Assembly: GCF_013240295.1 (NCBI RefSeq)
Contig: NZ_JABETK010000001.1
Coordinates: forward strand, 2,170,001 to 2,234,000
Direction of reading: 5' to 3'
DNA length: 64,000 nt
Origin: Neoaquamicrobium sediminum
GTDB lineage: Bacteria; Pseudomonadota; Alphaproteobacteria; Rhizobiales; Rhizobiaceae
Under the pieces are notes generated by a model. That model saw only the letters and a list, made by a program, of their open reading frames with translations. It was not told the DNA's origin and did not search any database. The position numbers and the translations under genes were made by a program. Of the stretch, positions 16,358-23,337 are shown piece after piece. How positions within the stretch are numbered: position 1 is the stretch's first letter; each line of letters starts with the position of its first letter.

Positions 16358-16539
16358 GCCTTCACCTGCCGCAGCGGATTGTCGCGTTGGAAGCGCATCC
16401 GCGCCTCGTGTTCCTCGCGCCGGTCGCGGTTGTTGAGATACCTGCGACCGGCCTCCATAAGCATGAATGAGGCCATCAGGTTCATGGTCACGAGGAACAC
16501 CACGAAGAGCATTCCGATCTTGTCGATAACTTCGATCAT
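16354..16539 (-). CDS. Small single-span membrane protein
   Basis: 61 residues with one hydrophobic segment (IGMLFVVFLVTMNLMASFML, residues 8-27) followed by an Arg/Glu-rich cytoplasmic tail. It is the first gene of an operon that starts after the operon-head motif at 16587-16614. Confidence 0.55.
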   Translation of the reverse strand: MIEVIDKIGMLFVVFLVTMNLMASFMLMEAGRRYLNNRDRREEHEARMRFQRDNPLRQVKA

Positions 16540-16549
16540 CGCTTCACCT

Positions 16550-16562
16550 GCAACTCAGTTTC
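16550..16562. promoter_or_regulatory. Degenerate 13-mer site (GCAACTCAGTTTC)
   Basis: One mismatch in the AACTWAGTT core. It lies between the operon-head motif and the first start codon of the operon. Confidence 0.35.
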
Positions 16563-16586
16563 AGGCTCGGACCCTAGCTCGGTTAT

Positions 16587-16614
16587 CTTGGTAATGTCAA
16601 CAGCAGGTTGAAAC
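16587..16614 (-). promoter_or_regulatory. Operon-head motif
   Basis: On the - strand TTTCAAC, 13 bases with GTTGACAT, then TACCAAG; dyad TCAAC-CTGCT-GTTGA is perfect. It precedes the operon 16539 to 13178. Confidence 0.6.
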
Positions 16615-16617
16615 TAA

Positions 16618-16752
16618 CTACCGCGAAATGACATAGGTGCCCGGTTGCGGGTTCGCCTGGGCGCGGTCGGGGGTGCCAGCGTTCGAGAAGATCATCATGC
16701 CGAGCACGACGGAGGCCGCGAGGCCAAACGGGATGAACGTGCGGAAAGTCAT
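16618..16752 (-). CDS. Small exported protein
   Basis: 44 residues: a signal-anchor or signal peptide (TFRTFIPFGLAASVVLGMMI) followed by a 20-residue polar part ending TYVISR. It is the last gene of the operon that begins near 20870. Confidence 0.5.
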   Translation of the reverse strand: MTFRTFIPFGLAASVVLGMMIFSNAGTPDRAQANPQPGTYVISR

Positions 16753-16799
16753 GGTGGTATCCTTCCTTTGAAAGGGAAACGCCCCACGCCCCGATGGGT

Positions 16800-16997
16800 T
16801 CAGCCCATGCCCTTCGACGGTTCGAGAAGGGCGAGCATTTCCTTTGCGCACTGGTCCGGTGCGTAACAGTCTACGGGGATGCTCAATTTCCATCCTTCGC
16901 CGCGTCTGTAGTTGGTCGCGCCGAGCGCCTTGCCACAGCGTTTGCAGGGCCAGTCTCCGTTCTTCACGGTGACGGTTACGGACGGAATCTCGTTCAT
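16800..16997 (-). CDS. Small zinc-ribbon-like protein
   Basis: 65 residues. WPCKRCGKALG (residues 15-25) and a later CYAPDQC give four Cys that may bind zinc, as in small phage zinc-ribbon proteins. Start at an ATG overlapping the upstream stop. 47 bases without a gene separate it from the next small gene. Confidence 0.5.
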   Translation of the reverse strand: MNEIPSVTVTVKNGDWPCKRCGKALGATNYRRGEGWKLSIPVDCYAPDQCAKEMLALLEPSKGMG

Positions 16998-17164
16998 CCT
17001 ACCAACTCTCGGATCTCGGGAGCCCGTCGCTCTTGCACCTGTAGCAGAATCTCGCGTGTGCCCGACCAACGCTGCTTCTCGTCGAGCATCCTGGCCGTGT
17101 TGTCGATGTAGTCGGCCCGCGCAATTTCGCGCTCGCAGTAGGCGATGGCGTCACTGAGTTTCAT
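16994..17164 (-). CDS. Small helical phage protein
   Basis: 56 residues (starts MKLSDAIAYCEREIARA). All-helical, charged. Its start lies inside the end of the upstream membrane-protein gene and its stop overlaps the next start (ATGA). Confidence 0.5.
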   Translation of the reverse strand: MKLSDAIAYCEREIARADYIDNTARMLDEKQRWSGTREILLQVQERRAPEIRELVG

Positions 17165-17332
17165 AGCCGCCGTCCTCGGTCTCGACGTAGCCGAGCGGCT
17201 TGCCGATTGGCGAAGGCCGCACTTCCCCCATTCGACCGGGTGGCCCTTGCCGGGTCGACGCGGTGCCAGGAGGCTAGCGGCGACGACACAGGCAAGCAGC
17301 ATGAGGAAATGCAGGATCAAGGTCAGCGTCAT
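17151..17332 (-). CDS. Small membrane protein, single frameshift
   Basis: N-terminal frame: MTLTLILHFLMLLACVVAAS and a basic linker. The continuation EVRPSPIGKPLGYVETEDGG lies one frame off. The break is in a run of five G on the - strand (17225-17229 as C on +); a sixth restores a 60-residue protein ending GGYETQ. The nine-base context TGGGGGAAG is identical to that of the frameshift at 4153. One membrane segment (residues 3-23). Confidence 0.5.
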
Positions 17333-17583
17333 GTCGGCCACTCCGCTGTCAGTTGCTCCCACGGAACGTGGTAGGCCCGAGCGATGTCGCGCATACACAG
17401 TTCCACATATTCCGCCATGTAGTAGGGGGCAGAAGGGGTGCTGATCATCACCGTTGGGCCGGGTAAGGTTTCGATGTCGACGACCGCGCTTGCCGCCTCA
17501 GACATGCCGAGCTTTGCGGGCAGCGGGATCGTGCTGGCGGCAACGGTGGCCGCTGATCCAAGAAGAAGCTGACGGCGGTTCAT
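17329..17583 (-). CDS. Small protein with twin-arginine-like signal
   Basis: 84 residues. The start MNRRQLLLGSAATVAAST is a Tat-type or Sec-type signal with RR. The C-terminal part (RDIARAYHVPWEQLTAEW) resembles a short stretch of lambda-type portal proteins, but the rest of a portal is absent. ATGA overlaps on both sides. Function unknown. Confidence 0.5.
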   Translation of the reverse strand: MNRRQLLLGSAATVAASTIPLPAKLGMSEAASAVVDIETLPGPTVMISTPSAPYYMAEYVELCMRDIARAYHVPWEQLTAEWPT

Positions 17584-17939
17584 TCTGACTCCTTCGGTCG
17601 ATAGGCCGCGATTGCCTCGTGCGCCAACGTGCGGGGGTCATTGTGCCCATCGGCGATCTGCTCAAGCACCTTGAAGAACCGAGGCCCCGCCCATTCCAGA
17701 CGCTGCTTGTTGTAGGCCGCTTTCTCTCGCTCGTCGGAAACGGCTTTGCGAGCCTCTACCTTCTCGGGGTCATGTTGTTTGCAATACGCCCCGTCTGGTC
17801 CGTGTCCGCGCTTTCGGGCGCACTGGCCGTAGTGGGGCCAGTTCCCGATATAGCGCGTGACCTCGACGCAGCAGCGCTCGAAGTCAGGGGCGGTTTTTCC
17901 ATGGTCCCCATAGGCCGCTTTATAGCGCCCGTTGTCCAT
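17580..17939 (-). CDS. Cys/His-rich phage protein
   Basis: 119 residues. RCCVEVTRYIGNWPHYGQCARKRGHGPDGAYCKQHDP contains Cys and His spaced as in a small zinc finger (written here across positions 20-60). A helical, charged C-terminal half follows. Coupled to neighbours at both ends. Probably a nucleic-acid-binding or regulatory protein. Confidence 0.5.
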   Translation of the reverse strand: MDNGRYKAAYGDHGKTAPDFERCCVEVTRYIGNWPHYGQCARKRGHGPDGAYCKQHDPEKVEARKAVSDEREKAAYNKQRLEWAGPRFFKVLEQIADGHNDPRTLAHEAIAAYRPKESE

Positions 17940-18409
17940 CACTCGACCTCTTCCGGCTTCACGCGCTCCATCTGGACCGGACGCCAACCATCGGGAATAT
18001 GCGGTTGCAGCATGTAGAACTGGTCCGTCATCTGCTCGGCGTTCTCAAGCGCCACGATGTCGAATCCGTCGACGGAAATCCAGTGGGGCCCACCCTCGGT
18101 GCCCTCGCTCGGTGCGATCTTGATCCACAGCGTTTCGAGGGGCTTGCCGCTGTTCTCGGGCAGGAGCCGCGCGACTCGCTTCCCGCGCCCGGTGATTTCG
18201 TACTCCCGAACTGCAGGGCCATCCTGCCGGATCGAAGTGGCGTTGGTGTCGTCGAGCAGGCCCCTCTTTGCCAGATCGAGCGTGACGTTGTGCGCTACGG
18301 TGTCGGCCTCGACGCGAATGCGCCCGTCCTCATTCCGATAGGCGGTGATCAGCGCGTCACGGGCGTTGAGGTCCAGCTTGCGGACAAGGGCTTCATCAGG
18401 TGTCGTCAT
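17939..18409 (-). CDS. Hypothetical phage protein, possible winged helix
   Basis: 156 residues. The N-terminal half (RKLDLNARDALITAYRNEDG ... AHNVTLDLAKRGLLDD ... YEITGRGKRVARLL) has the helix-helix-wing pattern of a winged-helix domain. The C-terminal half is beta-rich. TGATG overlap downstream, ATGA upstream. Confidence 0.5.
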   Translation of the reverse strand: MTTPDEALVRKLDLNARDALITAYRNEDGRIRVEADTVAHNVTLDLAKRGLLDDTNATSIRQDGPAVREYEITGRGKRVARLLPENSGKPLETLWIKIAPSEGTEGGPHWISVDGFDIVALENAEQMTDQFYMLQPHIPDGWRPVQMERVKPEEVE

Positions 18410-18960
18410 ATCAAGTCGTTCTCCCGGCAGCGGCGAGCGGCCTCAGCCATTCCATGATCATATCGTAGCTCATCGTTCCGCCGCCACGACTTGAGGGCCG
18501 TTTCGTAGCTGAGCGTGAGAGGGTGAAGGGGGTCGCCCGATGCCGTGAAACCCCAAACCAACACTGGCTTGCCCGAGACAAAGAGCATGTCCGCGAGGTT
18601 GTCGAAATGAAACCGCAGCGGCGCGGGAACCTTGTTTCGGCTCCCCCAACACGGCACGAGGATGTCCGCCTCGGCGATGATCTGCGCAAGGTACCGAGCG
18701 TTCTCGTGACCGACTGGATCGCCAGCCTTGGCGAGTTCTCGCACGTCCGTCGCCCGGTAGGCGAAAGCATTGCCGACGATGAACCGGGAGCCGCCGTTCT
18801 GAGCGGTGAAGCCTCGCCACTTCCTGACCGTGTGGTCATCCTCGTCGGCGTCGGCAGTCGAGCCGTTGACGCCGAAATAGGCATAGACCGGCCCGCTGTG
18901 GGACACGCCACGTTCGAGGCGGTAGCGGTAGCGGAAGCACGGAGAAAGCACGGTTCCCAT
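18406..18960 (-). CDS. DUF1643 protein
   Basis: 184 residues. Matches DUF1643 (PF07799): RLERGV, NGSTADADEDDHTVRKWRGF, NAFAYRAT, a PCWG segment and a final GDPLHPLTLSYE. The family occurs in phages and bacteria and its activity is unknown. The C terminus CRENDLI partly matches the DDLV/EDLI tails of other phage proteins. Overlaps both neighbours by 1-4 bases. Confidence 0.75.
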   Translation of the reverse strand: MGTVLSPCFRYRYRLERGVSHSGPVYAYFGVNGSTADADEDDHTVRKWRGFTAQNGGSRFIVGNAFAYRATDVRELAKAGDPVGHENARYLAQIIAEADILVPCWGSRNKVPAPLRFHFDNLADMLFVSGKPVLVWGFTASGDPLHPLTLSYETALKSWRRNDELRYDHGMAEAARRCRENDLI

Positions 18961-19163
18961 CACTCGACCCCGTCCAATCCGAGGGTGTGCATGGCGAGAT
19001 GCGTCTGAACACCGACGACCCGATGCCGCCCTGTCAGGGGGTTGCGAGCCGGGAAGCGGATGTGCATCCAGAAGAACACCCAATTACCGGCTGGCGCTTG
19101 GAAAGGTGCCTTGGGCCGGTGGCCGAACAGGCGCAGTCGCGCGAAGTGCCAGGGCCTCATCAT
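18960..19163 (-). CDS. Small basic phage protein
   Basis: 67 residues rich in Arg, His and aromatic residues (HFARLRLFGHRPKAPF; VFFWMHIRFPARN). Coupled by overlaps to both neighbours. No family recognised. Confidence 0.45.
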   Translation of the reverse strand: MMRPWHFARLRLFGHRPKAPFQAPAGNWVFFWMHIRFPARNPLTGRHRVVGVQTHLAMHTLGLDGVE

Positions 19164-19375
19164 GCCTTCGCCCCTCCATCCCGATTGGCGCGCTTCTGGC
19201 GGCGGATGGCCTCTCGAAGCGCGGCCTGTTCGCTGCTCTTGTGGTCGAGGCGGCGACCGTCCACGGTCACGTCGAACCCGCCCGTGGCGCAAGCCTGAAT
19301 GCCGAAGCAGGCGGCACCGTTGATCGCAACCGGGATGTCGTCGACGGTCAGTTTCTTCTCGGGGTGCTGGCTCAT
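19160..19375 (-). CDS. Small phage protein
   Basis: 71 residues. A beta-rich middle (PVAINGAACFGIQACATGGF) and a basic helical end. TAATG overlap with the upstream gene and ATGA with the downstream one. Confidence 0.45.
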   Translation of the reverse strand: MSQHPEKKLTVDDIPVAINGAACFGIQACATGGFDVTVDGRRLDHKSSEQAALREAIRRQKRANRDGGAKA

Positions 19376-19482
19376 TAGTGAAACACCGCAATCAAAAGGC
19401 AGATGAAGATCAGCCCGATAGCGCCAGCACCGACCCCCGTGAGAAATGAGGGCATGTGTACCGCGAACTCAATCACGCTCAT
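19375..19482 (-). CDS. Very small membrane protein
   Basis: 35 residues with one long hydrophobic segment (LTGVGAGAIGLIFICLLIAV). Its start overlaps the stop of the acyl carrier protein gene. It is too short for most gene finders but the coupling and the span support it. Confidence 0.5.
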   Translation of the reverse strand: MSVIEFAVHMPSFLTGVGAGAIGLIFICLLIAVFH

Positions 19483-19766
19483 GACTCCGCTCCTGCGCTG
19501 CGCAGGGTTCGTGCCTGCGAATCCGTTGCCGCACGTCGCGCGTCCACCGCCGCCGCGATGAGCAGCCCGACCGTTGTGCATTCGTCCCACTTCTCGTCGG
19601 GCACCGTGACGCCGAACTCCCGCTCGACGTGGATGACCAATTCCGTGCGGTCGAGGCTGTCGATCTGCAATTCGTCGATCGGCGTTTCCTGCGTGACGGT
19701 GACGCCGACAGGGTCGCCATAGAACCGCTGGACGTGCTCGATGATTTCCTTGGTGATGCTTCTCAT
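19479..19766 (-). CDS. Acyl carrier protein homologue
   Basis: 95 residues. Residues 25-75 match the phosphopantetheine-binding fold (PF00550): TPIDELQIDSLDRTELVIHV then EFGVTVPDE. The Ser of IDSL is the expected attachment point for 4'-phosphopantetheine. It has a C-terminal Ala/Arg extension absent from host AcpP. It lies among coupled phage early genes (ATGA overlaps), with no fatty-acid synthesis genes nearby. It may divert host acyl groups or modify a host protein. The assignment to the fold is fairly safe; the role is unknown. Confidence 0.75.
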   Translation of the reverse strand: MRSITKEIIEHVQRFYGDPVGVTVTQETPIDELQIDSLDRTELVIHVEREFGVTVPDEKWDECTTVGLLIAAAVDARRAATDSQARTLRSAGAES

Positions 19767-20143
19767 GGTCTGAAAACCCCGCCTGTGTGGAAGAACTTCC
19801 GGCCTTTTCGGCCTATAGGGAAAGTTGCCTCACCACGCTCCAATACGGCGACAGCTTCACGCTGATAGGGTTGCAACCCGAAGTGCCGAAGAGTGTCGTC
19901 TTCGAGCTTTTCTTTGAAGCGTTCGAGTATCTGAGCCTTCATGCGTTCGAGGATGTCCCCGAGGGCTGGCGGCAAGGGCTCGGCGCGCTCAATGTTCTCG
20001 ATCATAGCGATGTATTCGGGAGTCCGCGGTGTCTTGCGGAATGCCGGTGAAACCCGGTCTTCTACCTTGATGTTGATCACCACCGGGCGGGCCTCCATAT
20101 CGAGCTTCGCTCCCGGCATCAGGTGGGGAATGTATGTCGTCAC
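19763..20143 (-). CDS. Hypothetical phage protein
   Basis: 126 residues from a GTG that overlaps the upstream stop (GTGA). Contains a strand-rich start (ARPVVINIKVEDRVSP) and a long charged helix (residues 60-95, LGDILERMKAQILERFKEKL). No family recognised. Directly upstream of the acyl carrier protein gene and coupled to it. Confidence 0.5.
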   Translation of the reverse strand: MTTYIPHLMPGAKLDMEARPVVINIKVEDRVSPAFRKTPRTPEYIAMIENIERAEPLPPALGDILERMKAQILERFKEKLEDDTLRHFGLQPYQREAVAVLERGEATFPIGRKGRKFFHTGGVFRP

Positions 20144-20418
20144 AGTAGGCTCTCCTGGCGGGCCGGAAGCACGGCCTTGGGGTTGATCGACCAGACGGTC
20201 ATGAACTGGCGGACGCTCTCGCCGCGCACGAACACGCAATTGCCAGTCGGGCGCTTCTCGCGCTTGACGACGCCTTCCTTGCGCAGGATGCCGAGGCTCG
20301 CGGACACCCGCGAGACGTTCACGTCGGAGAAGTGCGTCTCAAGCGAACGCTGGATCATCTTGGCCGTCGCAGGCTGCACGGCGAGTGCGTCGATGATGGC
20401 CCACTGCAACCGTGTCAT
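20140..20418 (-). CDS. Winged-helix DNA-binding protein
   Basis: 92 residues: helices LQWAIIDALAVQPATAKMI and VNVSRVSASLGILRKEGVV followed by a wing KREKRPTGNCVFVR. The pattern is that of a small MarR/ArsR-like winged helix. A phage regulator of host or phage genes is likely. ATGA coupled to the GcrA-like gene. Confidence 0.65.
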   Translation of the reverse strand: MTRLQWAIIDALAVQPATAKMIQRSLETHFSDVNVSRVSASLGILRKEGVVKREKRPTGNCVFVRGESVRQFMTVWSINPKAVLPARQESLL

Positions 20419-20870
20419 TGCTCGGACCCTCGCGAGCGGATCGTGTGGTGCTGGCAGTAGCGCCCGTGCGCCGCGTGGCCGCAGAAGATGCCAGGGCGAA
20501 CCGGCCAACGGCACTCTTGGTCCGTCACGTCGAGCGGATAGACACCTGGCGCTGCGCTGTCGTAGGCGTGTGCCTCGTCCTCGGTGAAGCCGACGATCTG
20601 GACCGTCACCGGCTTCAAGCTCGGCGGTGCGTCCTCGGCGGAACCCTTTTCACGGATTCGTGCCATGGACACGTTGAGCGGATGAGTGCGGTCGAGGACC
20701 GGGTTTGCCCGATAGACATCCGCGACTTCCTGTCGGCGGACCTTCTCGCCCGTCGTGAGGCTGATGGACTCAGCAAGGCCCGAGGCCGTGTGTCCTTCCT
20801 CGTAGTGGCTTCTGATCAGGTCACATTGGGCGACCCGTGAAGCGCCTTTCCATGTTGGTCGTACAAGCAT
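20415..20870 (-). CDS. GcrA-like regulator
   Basis: 151 residues. An N-terminal helix-turn-helix (AQCDLIRSHYEEGHTASGLA ... VRRQEVADVYR) and a C-terminal CRWPVRPGIFCGHAAHGRYC-QHH cluster. GcrA proteins of alphaproteobacteria share the CxWP...FCG...YCxxH pattern and act with sigma70 at methylated GANTC promoters. This protein could redirect host transcription. The similarity is in pattern and order; residue-level proof needs an alignment. It is the first gene after the operon-head motif at 20911-20938. Confidence 0.6.
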   Translation of the reverse strand: MLVRPTWKGASRVAQCDLIRSHYEEGHTASGLAESISLTTGEKVRRQEVADVYRANPVLDRTHPLNVSMARIREKGSAEDAPPSLKPVTVQIVGFTEDEAHAYDSAAPGVYPLDVTDQECRWPVRPGIFCGHAAHGRYCQHHTIRSRGSEQ

Positions 20871-20910
20871 CCCGCTTCCTCTCGATGAGGTCGGCACACT
20901 TACACGGGAT

Positions 20911-20938
20911 ATTGGTCATGTCAACCGCTTGTTGAAAC
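20911..20938 (-). promoter_or_regulatory. Operon-head motif
   Basis: On the - strand TTTCAAC, 13 bases with GTTGACAT, then GACCAAT; dyad TCAAC-AAGCG-GTTGA perfect. It precedes the 15-gene operon 20870 to 16618. Confidence 0.6.
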
Positions 20939-20970
20939 TGGCTTTGCACTTGAAGAATCCGCTTCGCACT

Positions 20971-21014
20971 ATTCGTTTTGAGAAATTCGTTTTCGTTTGA
21001 ACGGATTCGTTTCG
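20971..21014. repeat. Three ATTCGTTT direct repeats
   Basis: ATTCGTTTT at 20971, ATTCGTTTTCG at 20985 and ATTCGTTTCG at 21005, in an AT-rich gap between the GcrA-like operon and the gene ending at 21126. Spacings 14 and 20. Could be a promoter-proximal binding array. Confidence 0.5.
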
Positions 21015-21096
21015 CGAGGAAGACATTCCTGGCTCAGTGCGGCAGGATCATTTTCCTAGGAAAAACATCCCATTCAAAGGCGCGGTCGTTTTGGGG

Positions 21097-21109
21097 TAAA
21101 CTTAGTTGC
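21097..21109. promoter_or_regulatory. Dispersed 13-mer site (TAAACTTAGTTGC)
   Basis: One base different from the copies at 3464 and 25634. It lies 17 bases beyond the stop of the gene at 21126, at the junction of two transcription units. Confidence 0.5.
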
Positions 21110-21125
21110 AGCCCTCGATCGTCGA

Positions 21126-21641
21126 TCAGTCGGTGAGCGATTGGCCGAGCTTGTTCATCCGGTATTGGTCATGCAGTTCGGCCCCGCGCTCTCGGCTGCA
21201 ACGGAGCATCCTGTCCCAATCCGTCCCGCCTCGCATGTTGCGATCGCGGCACTCGATCACACTGTTGATAAGCAGCTTCGCCAACTCAGGCGATGCCCCG
21301 CCCTCGGCGAAGTTTCGGAGCCCGGTCATCACTTCCCGCATTTCCTTGACGGCACTCGTTTGTCTCGACGAACAACGCTTCCATAACCGCGAGCCTCGGT
21401 CATAGCGGTTGGCGCACATCGCCTGAGAATGAGTTGTGGGATTGTCGGTGGTCATCGCGAGCGAGATCCTGAGTTCCCGCAACGCCGCATCCAGATCGGC
21501 GGAACCTCGTCTGACCTCGGCGGCACTCGCACTCATCACCGGCAGTGCGTCCACCGGGCTCGGTGTCGATGGCGTTTGGTGTCCGATGAAGTAGCCGGTC
21601 AGCAACGCCAGGCCGACCGCTGGCAGGATCATCAGTCGCAT
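21126..21641 (-). CDS. Hypothetical exported phage protein
   Basis: 171 residues. A signal peptide or anchor (MRLMILPAVGLALLTGYFIG) precedes a helical, polar mature part with six Cys (for example AMCANRYDRG, WKRCSSRQ, IECRDRN, MLRCSRERG), which could form disulphides in the periplasm. It may alter the envelope of the lysogen or block superinfection. No family recognised. Confidence 0.5.
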   Translation of the reverse strand: MRLMILPAVGLALLTGYFIGHQTPSTPSPVDALPVMSASAAEVRRGSADLDAALRELRISLAMTTDNPTTHSQAMCANRYDRGSRLWKRCSSRQTSAVKEMREVMTGLRNFAEGGASPELAKLLINSVIECRDRNMRGGTDWDRMLRCSRERGAELHDQYRMNKLGQSLTD

Positions 21642-22163
21642 TCGCGTTCTCCCCGCGCTTCTTGCAAGCTCTCGCGTTGTGTTCGCACACTCGGGTTAAG
21701 ATGCGCTCAACCGCGCGCACCCGCGAAAATTCCAGAAATGAAGTTGGAGTTCCAAGGTAAGAACTGAAGTTCAAGAGCCAAGGTAAGCAAGGTAGTGTGG
21801 CGCGGCCAGGCGTTTTTGTTTTTCGGGAGAGCCGCCGCGTTCTCCTGCGCCGGATATGGTTAACATCAACTTCGATTCAAATACGGTCTATTAGGGTTAA
21901 CCGTGCGGGCTGGACGGGTCGACGATCGACGACGGCGCGGCAACCGTGGCGACGATCCGCGCGCCGCTCAGGGAAGCTCAGGGACGGCAGTTAGAGCGCT
22001 GGACGGTCGACGGGTCGCGGGAAGCTCAGGCGCGGCGCTGGACCTCTTCCCCGTCGACGGGTCGCGGATCGTCACACGGTCGCCCAGGCGCGGCGCTGGC
22101 GTCCCTGCTAGGCCGCGTTGCGGATTGTCGCCACGGTCGCCCAGGCGGACGCCTAGACGCGGA
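21642..22163. repeat. Non-coding region with GC-rich direct repeats
   Basis: No convincing gene. The right half holds paired direct repeats: GTCGACGGGTCGCGG (22006, 22053), CAGGCGCGGCGCTGG (22027, 22085), ACGGTCGCCCAGGCG (22076, 22133) and GGGAAGCTCAGG (21971, 22019). The left half has two CCAAGGTAAG copies and two GTTAAC sites in an AT-rich strip. It is bounded by a strong hairpin at 22164. It may be a centromere-like, packaging or regulatory site. Confidence 0.5.
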
Positions 22164-22198
22164 AAAGCCGCGCCACGGGGAAACCGTGACGCGGCTTT
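22164..22198. terminator. Strong hairpin terminator
   Basis: AAAGCCGCG pairs with CGCGGCTTT, enclosing CACGG/CCGTG with a GGAAA loop. The outer T runs on both strands suit a two-way intrinsic terminator. It ends the operon 27780 to 22221. Confidence 0.75.
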
Positions 22199-22220
22199 GA
22201 TTGAGTGTGCGAACGGGTCC

Positions 22221-22340
22221 CTATTCGTAAAGGAAATGCGAGAAAAGCCAGTAGAGCGCTAGGCCGATGGCGATTGCCGTTCCCGTCGCGCCGTAGGATA
22301 TGACGCCAGCGGTTAGAGCTAGTGCGAAAAGCCCTTTCAT
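22221..22340 (-). CDS. Very small membrane protein
   Basis: 39 residues, nearly all hydrophobic (FALALTAGVISYGATGTA, then IGLALYWLFSHF). ATGA overlap with the DUF1640-like gene. Last gene before the terminator. Confidence 0.5.
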   Translation of the reverse strand: MKGLFALALTAGVISYGATGTAIAIGLALYWLFSHFLYE

Positions 22341-22585
22341 AGGCCGAAACGCTGCAACGCGACCAATGCGCCCACGCCTACCAGAACGAGTCCGCCAAGC
22401 CGCACGGTAAGCACAAGCGTTTGACGCTCTATCGTGTGCTTTAGTTCGGCGATGTCGGCTTTTGTCGCAAGTTCCGGCATGACAAATTCCCGAACGGCTT
22501 CCGCGTGTGCTTCCGCTTGCCGCTCATCAATGCCAGCGGCGCGAAGATGCTTCGTAAAAGCTAATGTATCCATTGCATGTGCCAT
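22337..22585 (-). CDS. DUF1640-like coiled-coil membrane protein
   Basis: 82 residues: DTLAFTKHLRAAGIDERQAE, LATKADIAELKHTIE and a C-terminal membrane segment (LTVRLGGLVLVGVGALVAL). This is the CCDC90/DUF1640 layout found in many alphaproteobacteria and phages. Function unknown. An AAGGA site lies before the ATG. Confidence 0.7.
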   Translation of the reverse strand: MAHAMDTLAFTKHLRAAGIDERQAEAHAEAVREFVMPELATKADIAELKHTIERQTLVLTVRLGGLVLVGVGALVALQRFGL

Positions 22586-22882
22586 TTACCAATCCTTTCC
22601 AGCCTGAATCGCCGCGACCATGTCCGCGCCATCTGAGCGCGCCGTGTAACCGTGCGATTGAATGTCACTGACAAGCGCGACCAATGCCGCGCCGTCGAAA
22701 TCTTGCGTATCGAGCGGACCCCCGTCGTCGCGGAAGGCTTCCAAGTCGACAAGGTCGCCGCGCGCGTCGAAATGTGCGACCACGCAAGCCAGTTCATCGG
22801 GGAAACGGTGGCATGGCCATTGCGCTTTGAAAGCTTCGATCATGTCGACGCCAGCGCCGAAAACTCCCGTGCGGCGGATCAT
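22586..22882 (-). CDS. Hypothetical phage protein
   Basis: 98 residues, acidic, with a beta-rich core (PDELACVVAHFDARGDLVDL) and the segment DFDGAALVALVSDIQSHGY. ATGA overlap with the upstream gene. No family recognised. Confidence 0.5.
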   Translation of the reverse strand: MIRRTGVFGAGVDMIEAFKAQWPCHRFPDELACVVAHFDARGDLVDLEAFRDDGGPLDTQDFDGAALVALVSDIQSHGYTARSDGADMVAAIQAGKDW

Positions 22883-23337
22883 CCGTGAATCCTCCCGTCG
22901 TCGCCGAGATACAAATCTACGTTGCCGAAGGCTTCCGCCGCTTTGTCGAGCGCGGACGCGGCAGGTTCCGGCCAATCGCCATCCCAAAAGCCCGCGCCAT
23001 GGCCGCACCTGGTTAGCCAGAAATCATGTCCAGCCATTGCAGCCTCTCGCGCCGCTATCGAGCCTTCAAACTCACGGGAAAGCGGTGCGCCGTCGCAATG
23101 GATATGCTCGGAATTGGCGACATAGAACGCGGCGCAATCCCTAAGCATGGCTTGTGCGGTCCACGGGGACAGGTCCGAAATATCGTGGTTCCTGTCCAGC
23201 GGTTCCCCGCCGCTTTCGTCCGACTCGTCGTTTGTGGACCAAAGCGCGGCCCCGACATAGGCGCGGAAAAAATGCCATTCGGCGCTATGCCCAGGATGCG
23301 GCGAGTCCGCGCGCATAAGCTCGATAACCTCAGCCAT
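22879..23337 (-). CDS. Hypothetical phage protein
   Basis: 152 residues starting MAEVIELMRADSP. Contains DISDLSPWTAQAMLRDCAAF and AMAGHDFWLTRCGHGAGFWD, segments seen in uncharacterised phage proteins that tolerate wide hosts. Acidic. Overlaps both neighbours. Confidence 0.5.
   Translation of the reverse strand: MAEVIELMRADSPHPGHSAEWHFFRAYVGAALWSTNDESDESGGEPLDRNHDISDLSPWTAQAMLRDCAAFYVANSEHIHCDGAPLSREFEGSIAAREAAMAGHDFWLTRCGHGAGFWDGDWPEPAASALDKAAEAFGNVDLYLGDDGRIHG

Noticed and set aside
21797..22262. Arg-rich frames in the repeat region
   Set aside because: No ribosome site and repetitive low-complexity composition; treated as non-coding.
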